From Anaerolineales bacterium (lineage in GTDB: Bacteria; Chloroflexota; Anaerolineae; Anaerolineales; E44-bin32), in assembly GCA_029210945.1 (NCBI GenBank), contig JARGGH010000017.1:1-64000 (forward strand): a stretch of DNA of 64,000 nucleotides. The letters run 5' to 3'. The position numbers were made by a program, and so were the translations under genes. Positions within the stretch are counted from its first letter, which is position 1, and each line of letters opens with the position of its first letter. Below, one piece after another: positions 28,841 through 37,719 of this stretch. The notes beneath the pieces were generated by a model. That model was not told the origin of the DNA and made no database searches. It worked only from the letters and a program-made list of their open reading frames with translations.

Positions 28841-29551
28841 ATGTTCCTCTTCGATCCGTTTTACTTCCTGTTTATGGCCCCGGCGATGGTGCTTGTTTTC
28901 GCGGCACAGTGGTGGGTCAACTCAATGTATAAGAAATGGAGTCAGGTTCGCAACCAATCCGGTTTGAGCGGAAGCGAGGCCACACGCCGGCTACTGCAAT
29001 ATGGCGGTTTGTCCGGCGTCCAGGTCGAGCGCGTGCAATCCAGGCTCGGCGACCATTACGACCCGCGCGAGAAGCGGCTGCGGCTCTCCCCCGGAGTTGC
29101 GGACGGCGAATCCGTAGCCGCCATCGCAATTGCTGCCCATGAAATCGGGCACGCCCTGCAGGACAAGCAAGGTTATGCTCCGCTGCGTTTCCGGGCTGCG
29201 CTGGTACCTGCAGTTAATCTGGGCTCCAAACTCGGATGGATCCTGATCTTCGCAGGGCTGATCATCCGCGGGACATTCGGCCAGCAGATTGCGATCGCCG
29301 GCCTGGCGGCGTTCGCGCTGGGCACAGTTTTCGCTCTGGCGACACTCCCGGTTGAGTTGAACGCATCGGCACGGGCAAAGGAATTGCTCGCCACTGCTGG
29401 CATGGTCCAACATCAACAGGAGCGGGAAGGGGTTAATTCCGTCCTGCGTGCGGCAGCCTTCACCTACATCGCGGCGCTTGCAGCCGCGATCCTGCAGCTG
29501 CTCTATTACGCGTTCCTGGTTCTTGGCCTGAGCGGCCGCCGGCGGCGATGA
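28841..29551 (+). CDS. Membrane zinc metallopeptidase (YugP type)
   Basis: A 236-residue membrane protein of the YugP-like family. The zinc motif HEIGH occurs in AAHEIGHALQDKQGY, with further conserved segments SARAKELL and LRAAAFTYIAALAAAI. At least four hydrophobic segments are seen. The biological role of the family is poorly known; membrane-proximal proteolysis is inferred. It starts 2 nt after the ctpA stop codon with GGAGG upstream, so the two are cotranscribed. Confidence 0.88.
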   Translation: MFLFDPFYFLFMAPAMVLVFAAQWWVNSMYKKWSQVRNQSGLSGSEATRRLLQYGGLSGVQVERVQSRLGDHYDPREKRLRLSPGVADGESVAAIAIAAHEIGHALQDKQGYAPLRFRAALVPAVNLGSKLGWILIFAGLIIRGTFGQQIAIAGLAAFALGTVFALATLPVELNASARAKELLATAGMVQHQQEREGVNSVLRAAAFTYIAALAAAILQLLYYAFLVLGLSGRRRR

Positions 29552-29560
29552 GCGCAGGTT

Positions 29561-29583
29561 CATTGTTCTCGTCTCGAACAATG
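29561..29583 (+). other. Intercistronic hairpin
   Basis: CATTGTTC pairs with GAACAATG over a 7-nt loop, between the metallopeptidase and the HtrA gene. It lacks a T-run, so it may be an mRNA processing or stability element rather than a terminator. Confidence 0.4.
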
Positions 29584-29599
29584 ATTCAGCAGCAACGCT

Positions 29600-30766
29600 A
29601 TGTTCGGATATGAATTAAGATCCAGTCCATATCAGCGCCCTGCTCGCCCGCCATCTCGAGCAATAATCTTCACTGCGCTGGCAGCAGGCTTGCTCGGCGG
29701 GCTTGCCGGGGGCGCCATCGTCATCTTCGCCCTGAACGGTAGTCCGCCCCCCCGACCACAACCAACCCCTCCCACCCCCACAGCCAGATCGGCTCAGGTG
29801 GAGCTGGCAGCTGCTGCTCCCAATTCGGTCACGGAGGCGGTCAGAGAAGTCGGTCCCGCCGTCGTCACGGTCATCAACCGCATGCCTGACCGGATATCGC
29901 TCTTCGGAACGCCGATCGAACGCACCAGTTCAGGATCAGGTTTTATCATCTCGCCGGACGGTTTCATCGTCACCAACAAACACGTCATCGAAGGGGCACG
30001 CGAACTGGAGATCATCCTCGCCGACGGCACGACCCTCCCCGCCCGATTGGTTGGCGATGACCCCTACGCGGACCTGGCCATCCTGCAGGCTGATGGGGAC
30101 ATGCCTGGCGTGGCATCATGGGGAAATTCGGACGCCCTCCAGCCGGGTGAACCCTTGATCGCCATCGGCTCACCGCTCGGCGACTTCACCAATACCGTCA
30201 CGGTTGGCGTCGTCAGCGCTACCGAACGAACCATCGAACTCGACCAGGACTACGCACTGGAAGGCTTGATCCAGACCGATGCTGCCATCAACCAGGGCAA
30301 CTCCGGCGGTCCGCTCCTGAATATGGCCGGAGAGGTCGTAGGGGTCAACACACTGATCGTGCGCGGGAACGGCCAGAGTTCCGTCGTCGCTGAAGGACTG
30401 GGCTTCGCTATTCCAAGCAATACCGCCCGAGCGATCGCCGAACAGGTGATCGAGAAAGGCTACTTCGCACGCCCCCGCCTGGGTATCCGCTGGGTGACAA
30501 TCACCCGCTCCCTGGCGGCGCGCTACCGCTTACCGGTTGACCACGGAATCTATATCATCGAGGTTGAAACCGGTGGGCCAGCCGACCGGGCAGGGTTATC
30601 GGTTGGCGATATTATCCTGGAGATCCAGGGAGTGCCGATCGACAGCGAACACCCGTTTCAGAATCAACTTTTCCAATTCGAACCCGGCGACCAGATCTCT
30701 ATTCGTTTTCAGAGACAAGATCGTATCCTCGAACAAGACATCGATCTGGGTACGATGGCTGGCTGA
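29600..30766 (+). CDS. htrA: HtrA/DegP-like serine protease with a PDZ domain
   Basis: A 388-residue membrane-anchored protease. A signal anchor (residues 20-46) is followed by a Pro/Thr linker (PPPRPQPTPPTPT) and a trypsin-like domain with triad His in TNKHVIEG (near 127), Asp in YADLAIL (near 157) and Ser in QGNSGGPLL (near 234). A single PDZ domain ends the protein (HGIYIIEVETGGPADRAGLSVGDIILEI). It degrades or refolds damaged exported proteins. It lies 48 nt downstream of the metallopeptidase. Confidence 0.94.
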   Translation: MFGYELRSSPYQRPARPPSRAIIFTALAAGLLGGLAGGAIVIFALNGSPPPRPQPTPPTPTARSAQVELAAAAPNSVTEAVREVGPAVVTVINRMPDRISLFGTPIERTSSGSGFIISPDGFIVTNKHVIEGARELEIILADGTTLPARLVGDDPYADLAILQADGDMPGVASWGNSDALQPGEPLIAIGSPLGDFTNTVTVGVVSATERTIELDQDYALEGLIQTDAAINQGNSGGPLLNMAGEVVGVNTLIVRGNGQSSVVAEGLGFAIPSNTARAIAEQVIEKGYFARPRLGIRWVTITRSLAARYRLPVDHGIYIIEVETGGPADRAGLSVGDIILEIQGVPIDSEHPFQNQLFQFEPGDQISIRFQRQDRILEQDIDLGTMAG

Positions 30767-30835
30767 AAACTGCCGGCGCTGTCGACACGCCGAAACTCCC
30801 GTCAAGAGATCGCTGCCCTGATCGGCAAGTTCGCT

Positions 30836-30864
30836 TTGACGGCGTTCGGACCAGGTGCTAAAAT
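30836..30864 (+). promoter_or_regulatory. Promoter of mgtE
   Basis: -35 TTGACG (30836-30841) and -10 TAAAAT (30859-30864) are spaced by 17 bp. Predicted start is near 30871, about 250 nt ahead of the mgtE start codon. Confidence 0.7.
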
Positions 30865-30870
30865 CGCTGG

Positions 30871-31119
30871 GTCCGCGAGGCCAGCAGGGTTCCAGGTTGG
30901 ATATTCTGTGTTATCAACGCTCCCAGGATAATCGTCCGCCCTCCTGACGCTCGCTGAATAAGAATTCTCCAGCGATAGATCCGTCCAGACTGGTGAAGCG
31001 CATAATTTCCGGCAGTTTAATCTTCAGGCATGTCCCACGGGCAAGCCCGCACCGTGCGACACCCGGAAGATAGGTCAACGTGTCCCGGACAAGCGCCGGT
31101 CGACGGATGGGAGCATGAC
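30871..31119 (+). promoter_or_regulatory. Long untranslated leader of mgtE
   Basis: About 250 nt lie between the predicted start of transcription and ATG 31120 with no supported gene. Several GC-rich inverted segments occur (for example around 31030-31110). Magnesium transporter genes often carry M-box riboswitches in such leaders, but the conserved M-box sequence blocks were not found. Whether it is a regulatory RNA is open. Confidence 0.35.
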
Positions 31120-32472
31120 ATGGACCCAACGCAGATCGACCTCACGCTCGAAAAAATCCGCGCCGCACTTGAAGCAGATCAGGTAGAAAACGCAATCGCC
31201 GCGCTGATCACACTTCACCCCGTTGACCGGGCGGACGCATTCTCTGATCTTGACGATAAATCCCAGGCGATCCTGCTGCCCGAATTCGAGATCGGCGACA
31301 CCGCAGACCTTCTTGAAGAGCTCGACGACGCCGAAGCGGCTGACGTCGCAGAAAGCCTATCCACCCGCTTCCTGGCCAACATCCTGGATGCGATGCAGCC
31401 CGATGAGGCGGCAGACATTCTCGGTGATCTCCCACCGGACCGCGCCGCGCAGGCGCTGGCCGCCATGACCGAGTCTGAAGATGTGATCCCGCTCCTGGGC
31501 TATCCGGACGAAACGGCTGGTGGCCTGATGACCACCAACGTGATCACGCTCTCGCCCGTTCTCACCACTGAACAAGCGATCGATTTCCTGCGCAAGATGG
31601 CGCCCGGTGCTGAGGCGCCTTATTACCTCTACGTCGTGAACCAGGACCAGAGACTGCTCGGTGTCGTCGGCCTGCGCGATCTTGTGATCTCCTCACCAAA
31701 GACCAGAATTCAGGACATCCTTGATCCGGAGGTCATCCGCGCCAGCACGGAGATGGACCAGGAGGACGTCGCCCGTCTGATGGTGCGCTATGACCTGACC
31801 GCCGTCCCCGTCGTCGATGAGCAAGATGTTCTCTGGGGCGTGATCACCTACGATGACCTGGTCGACGTGCTCGAAGATGAGGCGACGGAGGACATCTACC
31901 GGCTGGCCAACGTCTCCGATCCAGACCTTACATACGACAGTCCGGTAGGCGTCTCCGTACGAAGGCGTGTGCCGTGGCTTTACCTCAGCAGCCTGACCGC
32001 ACTTTTTGCGTCCTGGGTGATCTCACAATTTGAAGAAATCATCGCCCAGGTGGCGCTCCTCGCCGCTTTTCAATCCGTAGTTGCAGGACTTGGGGGCAAC
32101 TCGGCCACCCAGACGCTAGCGATTATCGTCCGTGCGATTGCGCTCGGGGAGCTGGATTCGAGCGAAGCTAAAGCCACTCTCGTCCGCCAAGCGATCATCG
32201 GCTTGATCCAAGGAATCCTCGTCGGAGCACTTGTTGGTGTCGGGGTCGCTTTCTGGACCGGGAAAACATACTTGGGATTGGTCTTAGGCCTGGCTTTGTT
32301 GGGAAACATGCTGATCGGCACGATCGTTGGCACAATGGTCCCTGTAATCCTGAAGATGCTCAAACTCGATCCGGCGTTGGCCTCCACCTCGCTGGTGTAC
32401 GCGTTAACGGACAGCGCGGGCTTTACAATATTCCTGGGCCTGGCAACCCTGTTCCTCCCTCAATTGATTTAG
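31120..32472 (+). CDS. mgtE: Magnesium transporter MgtE
   Basis: A 450-residue magnesium channel. The N-terminal helical MgtE_N domain (residues 1-125, repeated LLEELDDAEAADVAESL-like turns) is followed by two CBS domains (130-255) that sense cytoplasmic magnesium and a five-helix membrane domain (about 285-450) with the conserved GGNSATQT block. ATG 31120 has GGGAG 6 nt upstream; the longer frame lies in the leader. The next gene begins 12 nt after it. Confidence 0.95.
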   Translation: MDPTQIDLTLEKIRAALEADQVENAIAALITLHPVDRADAFSDLDDKSQAILLPEFEIGDTADLLEELDDAEAADVAESLSTRFLANILDAMQPDEAADILGDLPPDRAAQALAAMTESEDVIPLLGYPDETAGGLMTTNVITLSPVLTTEQAIDFLRKMAPGAEAPYYLYVVNQDQRLLGVVGLRDLVISSPKTRIQDILDPEVIRASTEMDQEDVARLMVRYDLTAVPVVDEQDVLWGVITYDDLVDVLEDEATEDIYRLANVSDPDLTYDSPVGVSVRRRVPWLYLSSLTALFASWVISQFEEIIAQVALLAAFQSVVAGLGGNSATQTLAIIVRAIALGELDSSEAKATLVRQAIIGLIQGILVGALVGVGVAFWTGKTYLGLVLGLALLGNMLIGTIVGTMVPVILKMLKLDPALASTSLVYALTDSAGFTIFLGLATLFLPQLI

Positions 32473-32484
32473 GCGCAGACTGAT

Positions 32485-33375
32485 ATGGCTGGACTGATCA
32501 TTCTTAATCCTTATGCAAATCGATGGGAAGCCGGCAAGCAAAAAGATGCCATCGTAAACGCCTGCGCAGAACTCGATTTGCCTCTGGAATGCGTCGTGAC
32601 AAAGGCGCCCTTGGAAGCGATCGAAATTGCCCGCCAGGCTTCGAAGGACGCCATGACGCCTCTTATCGCCGCCGGGGGCGATGGCACGATCGGGGAGGTG
32701 TTGAACGGCATCTACGCAGACAACCCCTCCCGTCGGATCGGGCCGTTTGGGATTATCCCGCTTGGAACAGCCAACGACCTTATTAACAACCTGGGCCATT
32801 CGAGGTCACTGATCGAATCGATGCATCTCATCAAACGAGCAAAGACCCGTCGCATCGATTTAGGCAAAGTGAATGGTTGGGTTTTCGCGAACAATTCGGC
32901 CGTGGGATTGGAGCCGATCGTATCTCAGTTCAATATCCAGATGACCTGGTCGCGCGGTGTCTTGCGCTACTTGATCGCAGCACTGCGTGCCATCTGGGGA
33001 AAGTCCGTCTGGGATGTCAAAATGCGGTGGGATGACGGAGAGTACGAAGGGCCGATGAGTCTTGTCTCGGTTGGCAATGGTGCGCTCACCGGCGGTCTCT
33101 TTCACATGGCCCCTGGCGCCAGATTAGATGACGGGGCGTTGACATTCGTTCACGGCTTCGCGCCCTCTCGCAGAAAGATGCTCCAACTGCTCCCAAGGGC
33201 AATCAGCGGTGAGTATGTAAAGGATCCTGCTATTCACCAGCATCACACGACAAGGCTTCGGATCGAGACCATCCCAGGCTCCCCTCTCCAGGCAGATGGC
33301 GAGATACGGACGGATGCCGCTGCTCTCTTCGAGTATGAAGTCCTGCCTTCTCACCTTGAAATATATGCGCCATGA
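32485..33375 (+). CDS. Diacylglycerol kinase-family lipid kinase
   Basis: A 296-residue kinase of the DAGK catalytic family (YegS/DgkB type). Motifs: IILNPYANR at the start, AAGGDGTIGEVLNGI for nucleotide binding, IPLGTANDL, and a C-terminal PLQADGE. It phosphorylates a lipid such as diacylglycerol. It is the first of three translationally coupled genes: its stop codon overlaps the next ATG by 4 nt. A function in a lipid pathway with its neighbours is inferred. Confidence 0.92.
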   Translation: MAGLIILNPYANRWEAGKQKDAIVNACAELDLPLECVVTKAPLEAIEIARQASKDAMTPLIAAGGDGTIGEVLNGIYADNPSRRIGPFGIIPLGTANDLINNLGHSRSLIESMHLIKRAKTRRIDLGKVNGWVFANNSAVGLEPIVSQFNIQMTWSRGVLRYLIAALRAIWGKSVWDVKMRWDDGEYEGPMSLVSVGNGALTGGLFHMAPGARLDDGALTFVHGFAPSRRKMLQLLPRAISGEYVKDPAIHQHHTTRLRIETIPGSPLQADGEIRTDAAALFEYEVLPSHLEIYAP

Positions 33376-34214
33376 GTGGCATCCAGCTGATTGTCAACGC
33401 GGACGACTTCGCTCGATCACCGAGCGTGAACCGCGGCATTCTGAAAGCACATCAAAACGGTTTGGTCAGCACGACCACCGCGATGATGAACCTGAAAGAT
33501 GCGCGGCCAGCTGTAGTTCAGGCCCAGGCAGCTGCGCCAGACCTGGCAATCGGCGTGCACTTGAACATCACCTTTGGTAAACCGCTCAGCTCCCCTGAAA
33601 AAGTGGCATCGCTCATCGACAGCACCGGGTCGTTTCACAGTTTTCGGGATCTGATCGCGAACCCTGACAAGCTCGAATTGCGCGAGGTCGAGCGTGAATG
33701 GCGGAATCAAATCGAGGCGCTCCTCGACGCCAACATCCAGCTCGATCACCTTGACAGTCATCACCACAGCGCCGTGTTCTCAGAAGCACTTTTCCTTCTG
33801 CTGCTTGACCTGGCCGGTGAATACGATTGTGGGGTCCGGAATCCGAATCCATCGGATATCGATTCGAGCAGCCTGAACTCACTCTATCCAGAAGGGATCA
33901 CCAGCTTTATTCAGCAAGCTTCAGAACCGCTGATGCGAGCCCGGGCGGTTCCACACCCCGAACAGTTCCTGGCGTCATTCTTCGGCGACACGGCGACAAA
34001 AGACCACCTCAGCATGCTGCTTCGCAGGCTGTCCCCGGGAACCTACGAACTGATGTGCCATCCAGGATTCGCCGATGATGAGCTTGCTCTAACGAGCAGC
34101 TACGATCACCAACGGGAGAAGGAACTTGAGGTCCTGATCGACGACGAGATAAAAAGCCTCACTCAGGAACTCAATATCCATCCTGCAACCTTCCAGTCCC
34201 TCCGGACTTCATGA
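33372..34214 (+). CDS. YdjC/HpnK-type carbohydrate deacetylase
   Basis: A 280-residue protein of the YdjC (ChbG/HpnK) family, metal-dependent N-deacetylases of sugars. Metal-site motifs are VNADDFARSPSVNRGI, IGVHLNIT and LDHLDSHHH. HpnK acts in hopanoid side-chain biosynthesis, ChbG on chitooligosaccharides. With a lipid kinase in front and a methyltransferase behind, a glycolipid substrate is plausible, but this is inference. It overlaps both neighbours by ATGA. Confidence 0.9.
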   Translation: MSGIQLIVNADDFARSPSVNRGILKAHQNGLVSTTTAMMNLKDARPAVVQAQAAAPDLAIGVHLNITFGKPLSSPEKVASLIDSTGSFHSFRDLIANPDKLELREVEREWRNQIEALLDANIQLDHLDSHHHSAVFSEALFLLLLDLAGEYDCGVRNPNPSDIDSSSLNSLYPEGITSFIQQASEPLMRARAVPHPEQFLASFFGDTATKDHLSMLLRRLSPGTYELMCHPGFADDELALTSSYDHQREKELEVLIDDEIKSLTQELNIHPATFQSLRTS

Positions 34215-34861
34215 TGCAGAAGCTGGTCGAAGCGTTTATGCGCTTCTTCTTCAAGCATCTCTACACAACCTTTGCCCGGGCTTACGACTTCGTCGCCTGG
34301 ACCACCTCCATGGGGCAGTGGAGGAACTGGCAGTCTGAAGCATTAATTGAATTCCCACCCGGGATACTGCTGGAAATCGGGCACGGACCGGGACACCTGC
34401 TGCTCGACATTAAGCGCCTGGGAAACAACGAGATTTTTGGAGTAGACCCCTCCCGTCAAATGACACGCCTTGCGAGTGAACGCTTCCGGAAGGTCGGTGA
34501 ACCGAACGTATCGATCCGGGCAAAAGCCCAATCGCTCCCATTTCCATCGGGATCATTCAGCGGCGTGATCGCCACGTTTCCGAGTGAGTATATTCTCGAT
34601 TCGAAAACGCTCGAAGCCGTAATCCGGGCCATTCAGTCCGGAGGGAAGTTTGTGCTCATCGGGTTAGGATCGATCACCGGTCGAACGTTCTACGATCGAT
34701 TCGCGGGCTGGCTGTATCGGACCACCGGGCAGTCCGGCTACGCTGAGAGTGCCTACGAACCGTGGTTGAAAGAACTCGAGAGGCTCGGTTTCGAAGCACA
34801 CATCGAATCCATCGATCAACCCAGAGCACGGGTAGTGCGCATCCTCGCTGGAAAACCGTGA
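34211..34861 (+). CDS. Class I SAM-dependent methyltransferase
   Basis: A 216-residue methyltransferase. The SAM motif I is LLEIGHGPGHLL, followed by IFGVDPSRQM and the post-motif SLPFPSGSFSGVIATFPSEYI, of the UbiE/Methyltransf_11 type that often acts on lipids. The hydrophobic N-terminus (FMRFFFKHLYTTFARAY) may associate with membranes. It is the last of the coupled trio starting at 32485. Acceptor unknown. Confidence 0.87.
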   Translation: MMQKLVEAFMRFFFKHLYTTFARAYDFVAWTTSMGQWRNWQSEALIEFPPGILLEIGHGPGHLLLDIKRLGNNEIFGVDPSRQMTRLASERFRKVGEPNVSIRAKAQSLPFPSGSFSGVIATFPSEYILDSKTLEAVIRAIQSGGKFVLIGLGSITGRTFYDRFAGWLYRTTGQSGYAESAYEPWLKELERLGFEAHIESIDQPRARVVRILAGKP

Positions 34862-34933
34862 AGCAATCTTTGGGGTTATCGAGGGCCTCGATTGGGTAGA
34901 ATATCAACACAGATAAATCTCTCAGGAGGTCTT

Positions 34934-35701
34934 GTGGATTTTGCGCAAGCAGGTGACCTTGCGATGCTTCAGAGCGAGAAGGGCAAGAAGATCATCTTCC
35001 GGCTTGAAGCGGGACGTCAATATCAAACTCACAAAGGGATGATTTCGCATCAAGAATTGATAGGCACGCGCTGGGGATCAACGGTCGAAACCCACCTGGG
35101 AACCCCATTTCATTTCCTGCCCCCCACGCTGCGCGATCTGCTTCAAACTATACGGCGCAGATCCCAGATCATCTTTCCTAAAGATATCGGCTACATCTTG
35201 CTGAGGCTTTCCATAGGTCCTGGAGCAAAGGTATTCGAAGCGGGAGCAGGTTCAGGGGCATTGACCACCGCATTCGCCTGGATGGTTGGCGATTCCGGAA
35301 AAGTCATCTCCTATGAGCGCCGTGAGGATATGTTGGAGGTTGCCCGCAGCAACATCGAGAACCTGGGGCTGCAGAACCGGGTGACGTTCGCGCATCGTGA
35401 TCTGGCCGATGGGATCTCCGAATCGGGTTTTGAATCTGCGTTCCTCGATCTCCCGAACCCGGAAATTTATCTGTCACATGTGAGAGAGGCGCTAACCTTT
35501 GGTGGCACATTGGGGGTCATCCTGCCTACGACAAACCAAGTCAGCAAACTGCTCGGTGCGATGGAGGATACTGGCTTTGGCGCGGTCGAGGTCGCTGAAA
35601 TTATGCTTCGCTTCTATAAACCGGTCCCCGCCAGGCTGCGCCCAAGAGACCGAATGGTTGCCCACACCGGCTATTTGAGCTTTGCCCGCCGCGTAGCTTG
35701 A
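34934..35701 (+). CDS. trmI: tRNA (adenine-N1)-methyltransferase, TrmI type
   Basis: A 255-residue Rossmann methyltransferase that makes m1A58 in tRNA T-loops. The N-terminal beta domain has FLPPTLRDLLQTIRRRSQIIFPKDIGYI, followed by SAM motif I VFEAGAGSGALT and the catalytic-region FLDLPNP. The start is GTG 34934: AGGAGG lies 4 nt upstream, whereas the longer frame from TTG 34892 has no ribosome binding site. A likely -10 (TAGAAT, 34897-34902) lies upstream. It is a stand-alone gene. Confidence 0.92.
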   Translation: MDFAQAGDLAMLQSEKGKKIIFRLEAGRQYQTHKGMISHQELIGTRWGSTVETHLGTPFHFLPPTLRDLLQTIRRRSQIIFPKDIGYILLRLSIGPGAKVFEAGAGSGALTTAFAWMVGDSGKVISYERREDMLEVARSNIENLGLQNRVTFAHRDLADGISESGFESAFLDLPNPEIYLSHVREALTFGGTLGVILPTTNQVSKLLGAMEDTGFGAVEVAEIMLRFYKPVPARLRPRDRMVAHTGYLSFARRVA

Positions 35702-35779
35702 GACATAATCCCATCGGCTGCATGCATGAATGGGTTTCGTGATCGCCAGGCGGGCTTCATCTTCGGACGTACGCTTTGA

Positions 35780-36409
35780 TTGGATGGATATCGCTGGCTG
35801 ACCCAGCGCCTGAGCAGCAGGTCTATGAAGAATCTTCCACAAAAGATTGAGTTTCACCTTTCGGGGTACTCTCTGAAAATACAGACGGAATGGGATGCCC
35901 GGCTGGCTGCGGTCCTGATTCCACTTTTCCTCGACGACGGAATCTGGCACCTGTTGTTTACGCGACGCACAGACCATCTTGAGTCCCATCAAGGTCAGGT
36001 ATCTTTTCCCGGCGGCGCTGTTGAACTTCAAGACGCGACACCCCAGGATGCCGCGCTGCGCGAGACCGAAGAAGAGATCGGGATTCCCGCGCATCAGGTC
36101 AGAGTCCTGGGAACGCTCGATCCACTTCTGACCGTCACCCGCTTTCAAATCATCCCGACCGTCGGAATCATCCCCTGGCCAACGGAATTACAAATTAACC
36201 GGGGCGAAGTTGCGCGCGTCTTCAGCGTTCCCCTCGATTGGTTGGCAGATGAAAGAAATGTTGAAGTGCAGCAGAGGGATTTCCCACTGGGCGAGCGCCT
36301 GATCGATGTTTACTATTTCAAACCTTATCAAGGTGAGATTATCTGGGGTGCAACTGCCCGGTTGACGCTCAATTTTCTCTCGGAACTGCGCTCAATCGGC
36401 TACAAATAG
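35780..36409 (+). CDS. Nudix hydrolase, CoA pyrophosphatase type
   Basis: Up to 209 residues. The Nudix box is GGAVELQDATPQDAALRETE plus EEIGI, preceded by the HQGQVSFPGG block that marks the CoA diphosphatase (UPF0035) group, which splits CoA into phosphopantetheine and ADP. The frame opens at TTG 35780; ATG 35825 (194 residues) is a plausible alternative with GCAGGT upstream. It ends at a terminator shared with rplY. Confidence 0.9.
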   Translation: MDGYRWLTQRLSSRSMKNLPQKIEFHLSGYSLKIQTEWDARLAAVLIPLFLDDGIWHLLFTRRTDHLESHQGQVSFPGGAVELQDATPQDAALRETEEEIGIPAHQVRVLGTLDPLLTVTRFQIIPTVGIIPWPTELQINRGEVARVFSVPLDWLADERNVEVQQRDFPLGERLIDVYYFKPYQGEIIWGATARLTLNFLSELRSIGYK

Positions 36410-36413
36410 AAAA

Positions 36414-36437
36414 AGCACGGGAACAATTTCCCGTGCT
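36414..36437. terminator. Bidirectional terminator between the Nudix gene and rplY
   Basis: AGCACGGGAA-type stem (36414-36423 with 36428-36437) encloses a 4-nt loop. On the minus strand it is followed by TTTTTCTATTT, an excellent terminator for rplY; on the plus strand by a weaker TCTCCATTTT. Confidence 0.85.
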
Positions 36438-36463
36438 CTCCATTTTCTCGCCTGCTCTGACAG

Positions 36464-37144
36464 CTACTCTTCCTGCGCCTCTTCTGCTGGTGCTTCTCCT
36501 TCGACGCCTTCTTCGCCTTCCACGCCGACCAATTCCGGTTCGGCCAACTCGGCTTCCAGCTCTTCTTCCTCTTCCACGATCTCTTCCATCGTCTGGTAGA
36601 CGACATTCGCGATGAATTCGTCGGGATCTGTGAGGACGGTCACACCATCGCCGAGGTAAAGGTCGCCAACGGTGATCGTGTCATCGAAGTTCTTCAGCAA
36701 TTCCAGATCGACAGTCACACGATCAGGAAGGTCGCTTGGAAGCGCTTCGACTTCGATTTCTGAGAGCCCGGTCACGAGCACGCCGCCCAGCTCCTGCACT
36801 GCGGGTGATTGCCCGACAAGCTCTACGGGAACAACGGTCGAAATGATGACGTCCATGGCGACTTTCAGAAAATCAATATGGATCGGGTTTCGCCGGATGA
36901 CATCGCGCTGGAGATCGCGCACGAGCACTTTGTAGACCTCGTCGCCGACATGCAGATCGATCAATGTCGAACTGCCAACGCCGACCAGAATTTTCTCTGC
37001 ATCCTGAGAATTCAGCTGGATTGGCGTCGGTTCAATGCCGGCACCGTAGACAACCGCCGGCAGCAGACCCTGTCTGCGTAATTCCTTGACCTGCTTTCCG
37101 ATGACGTCTCTGCGTTCTGACACAAGCACAACTTCTTTTGACAT
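36464..37144 (-). CDS. rplY: 50S ribosomal protein L25 (TL5/CTC type)
   Basis: A 226-residue L25 protein of the long TL5/Ctc form, which binds 5S rRNA. The N-terminal domain (RRDVIGKQVKELRRQGLLPAVVYG) is followed by the C-terminal TL5 domain. A tail of about 45 residues is almost purely acidic (repeated E, with A, P, G and V). ATG 37144 has GGAGG 5 nt upstream. It is a single-gene unit with a strong terminator. Confidence 0.95.
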   Translation of the reverse strand: MSKEVVLVSERRDVIGKQVKELRRQGLLPAVVYGAGIEPTPIQLNSQDAEKILVGVGSSTLIDLHVGDEVYKVLVRDLQRDVIRRNPIHIDFLKVAMDVIISTVVPVELVGQSPAVQELGGVLVTGLSEIEVEALPSDLPDRVTVDLELLKNFDDTITVGDLYLGDGVTVLTDPDEFIANVVYQTMEEIVEEEEELEAELAEPELVGVEGEEGVEGEAPAEEAQEE

Positions 37145-37218
37145 AGTATCCTCCGGAGCGCCTCTCACCAAGAAACGGCTACCCTCGCCCCTTATGGTAT
37201 GGGTCGTGAGATTTCATC

Positions 37219-37719
37219 TCAACGACGGCGGATCAGATTGCCTAGCAGCAGCATGCTCCCGACGACGATCCCCGAGGCAATCCCGGCGAGAAGGGCGCCA
37301 CGGGCATCGAGGATCGGTTCTACATTGCCTTCGACTTCGCGCGCCAGGAGAACAACTGTTGAGCTGTTCTCGAGACGTGCACGACCTGCTATGGTAAGTC
37401 CCAGACGTGAGTTGCCTGCATAGAGATCTTCCGCTAGCACAGTTCCGGCGCTGCTCGCATCCATCGTCATGCTGCCGGCATTGCTCACAGCAGACACACT
37501 TTTGTGAATGTCGATCTCTTCGGCCTGAATCATGAACGCTCCACCCTGTTGCATCTGAACCGAAGTGGCATTGATGCGGTCGGCGCCGCCTTGTCGAATG
37601 TGCACAACATCGGCTTCTACCGTCCCAAGCGTGGCGCCCTCAAGATTGACAACATCCGCCTCTACCTCTGCAGATTCATACGGGCGACTTTGCTCTGACA
37701 TGGCTTTGCTCTCATTCAT
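37219..37719 (-). CDS. Predicted beta-helix protein with a C-terminal membrane helix
   Basis: A 166-residue protein that I cannot assign. It is made of short alternating beta-like repeats (VEADVVNLEGATLG, VEADVVHIRQGGADRI, VQMQQGGAFMI), suggesting a small beta-helix somewhat like bactofilins, and ends in a membrane helix (LLAGIASGIVVGSMLLLGNL) with a basic RRR tail. That arrangement resembles a tail-anchored cytoplasmic protein. ATG 37719 and ATG 37701 are both possible starts. Neighbours give no functional hint. Confidence 0.65.
   Translation of the reverse strand: MNESKAMSEQSRPYESAEVEADVVNLEGATLGTVEADVVHIRQGGADRINATSVQMQQGGAFMIQAEEIDIHKSVSAVSNAGSMTMDASSAGTVLAEDLYAGNSRLGLTIAGRARLENSSTVVLLAREVEGNVEPILDARGALLAGIASGIVVGSMLLLGNLIRRR

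Noticed and set aside
30865-31119. M-box (magnesium) riboswitch ahead of mgtE
   Set aside because: The characteristic conserved blocks of the M-box could not be matched by eye, so only a leader of unknown type is reported.
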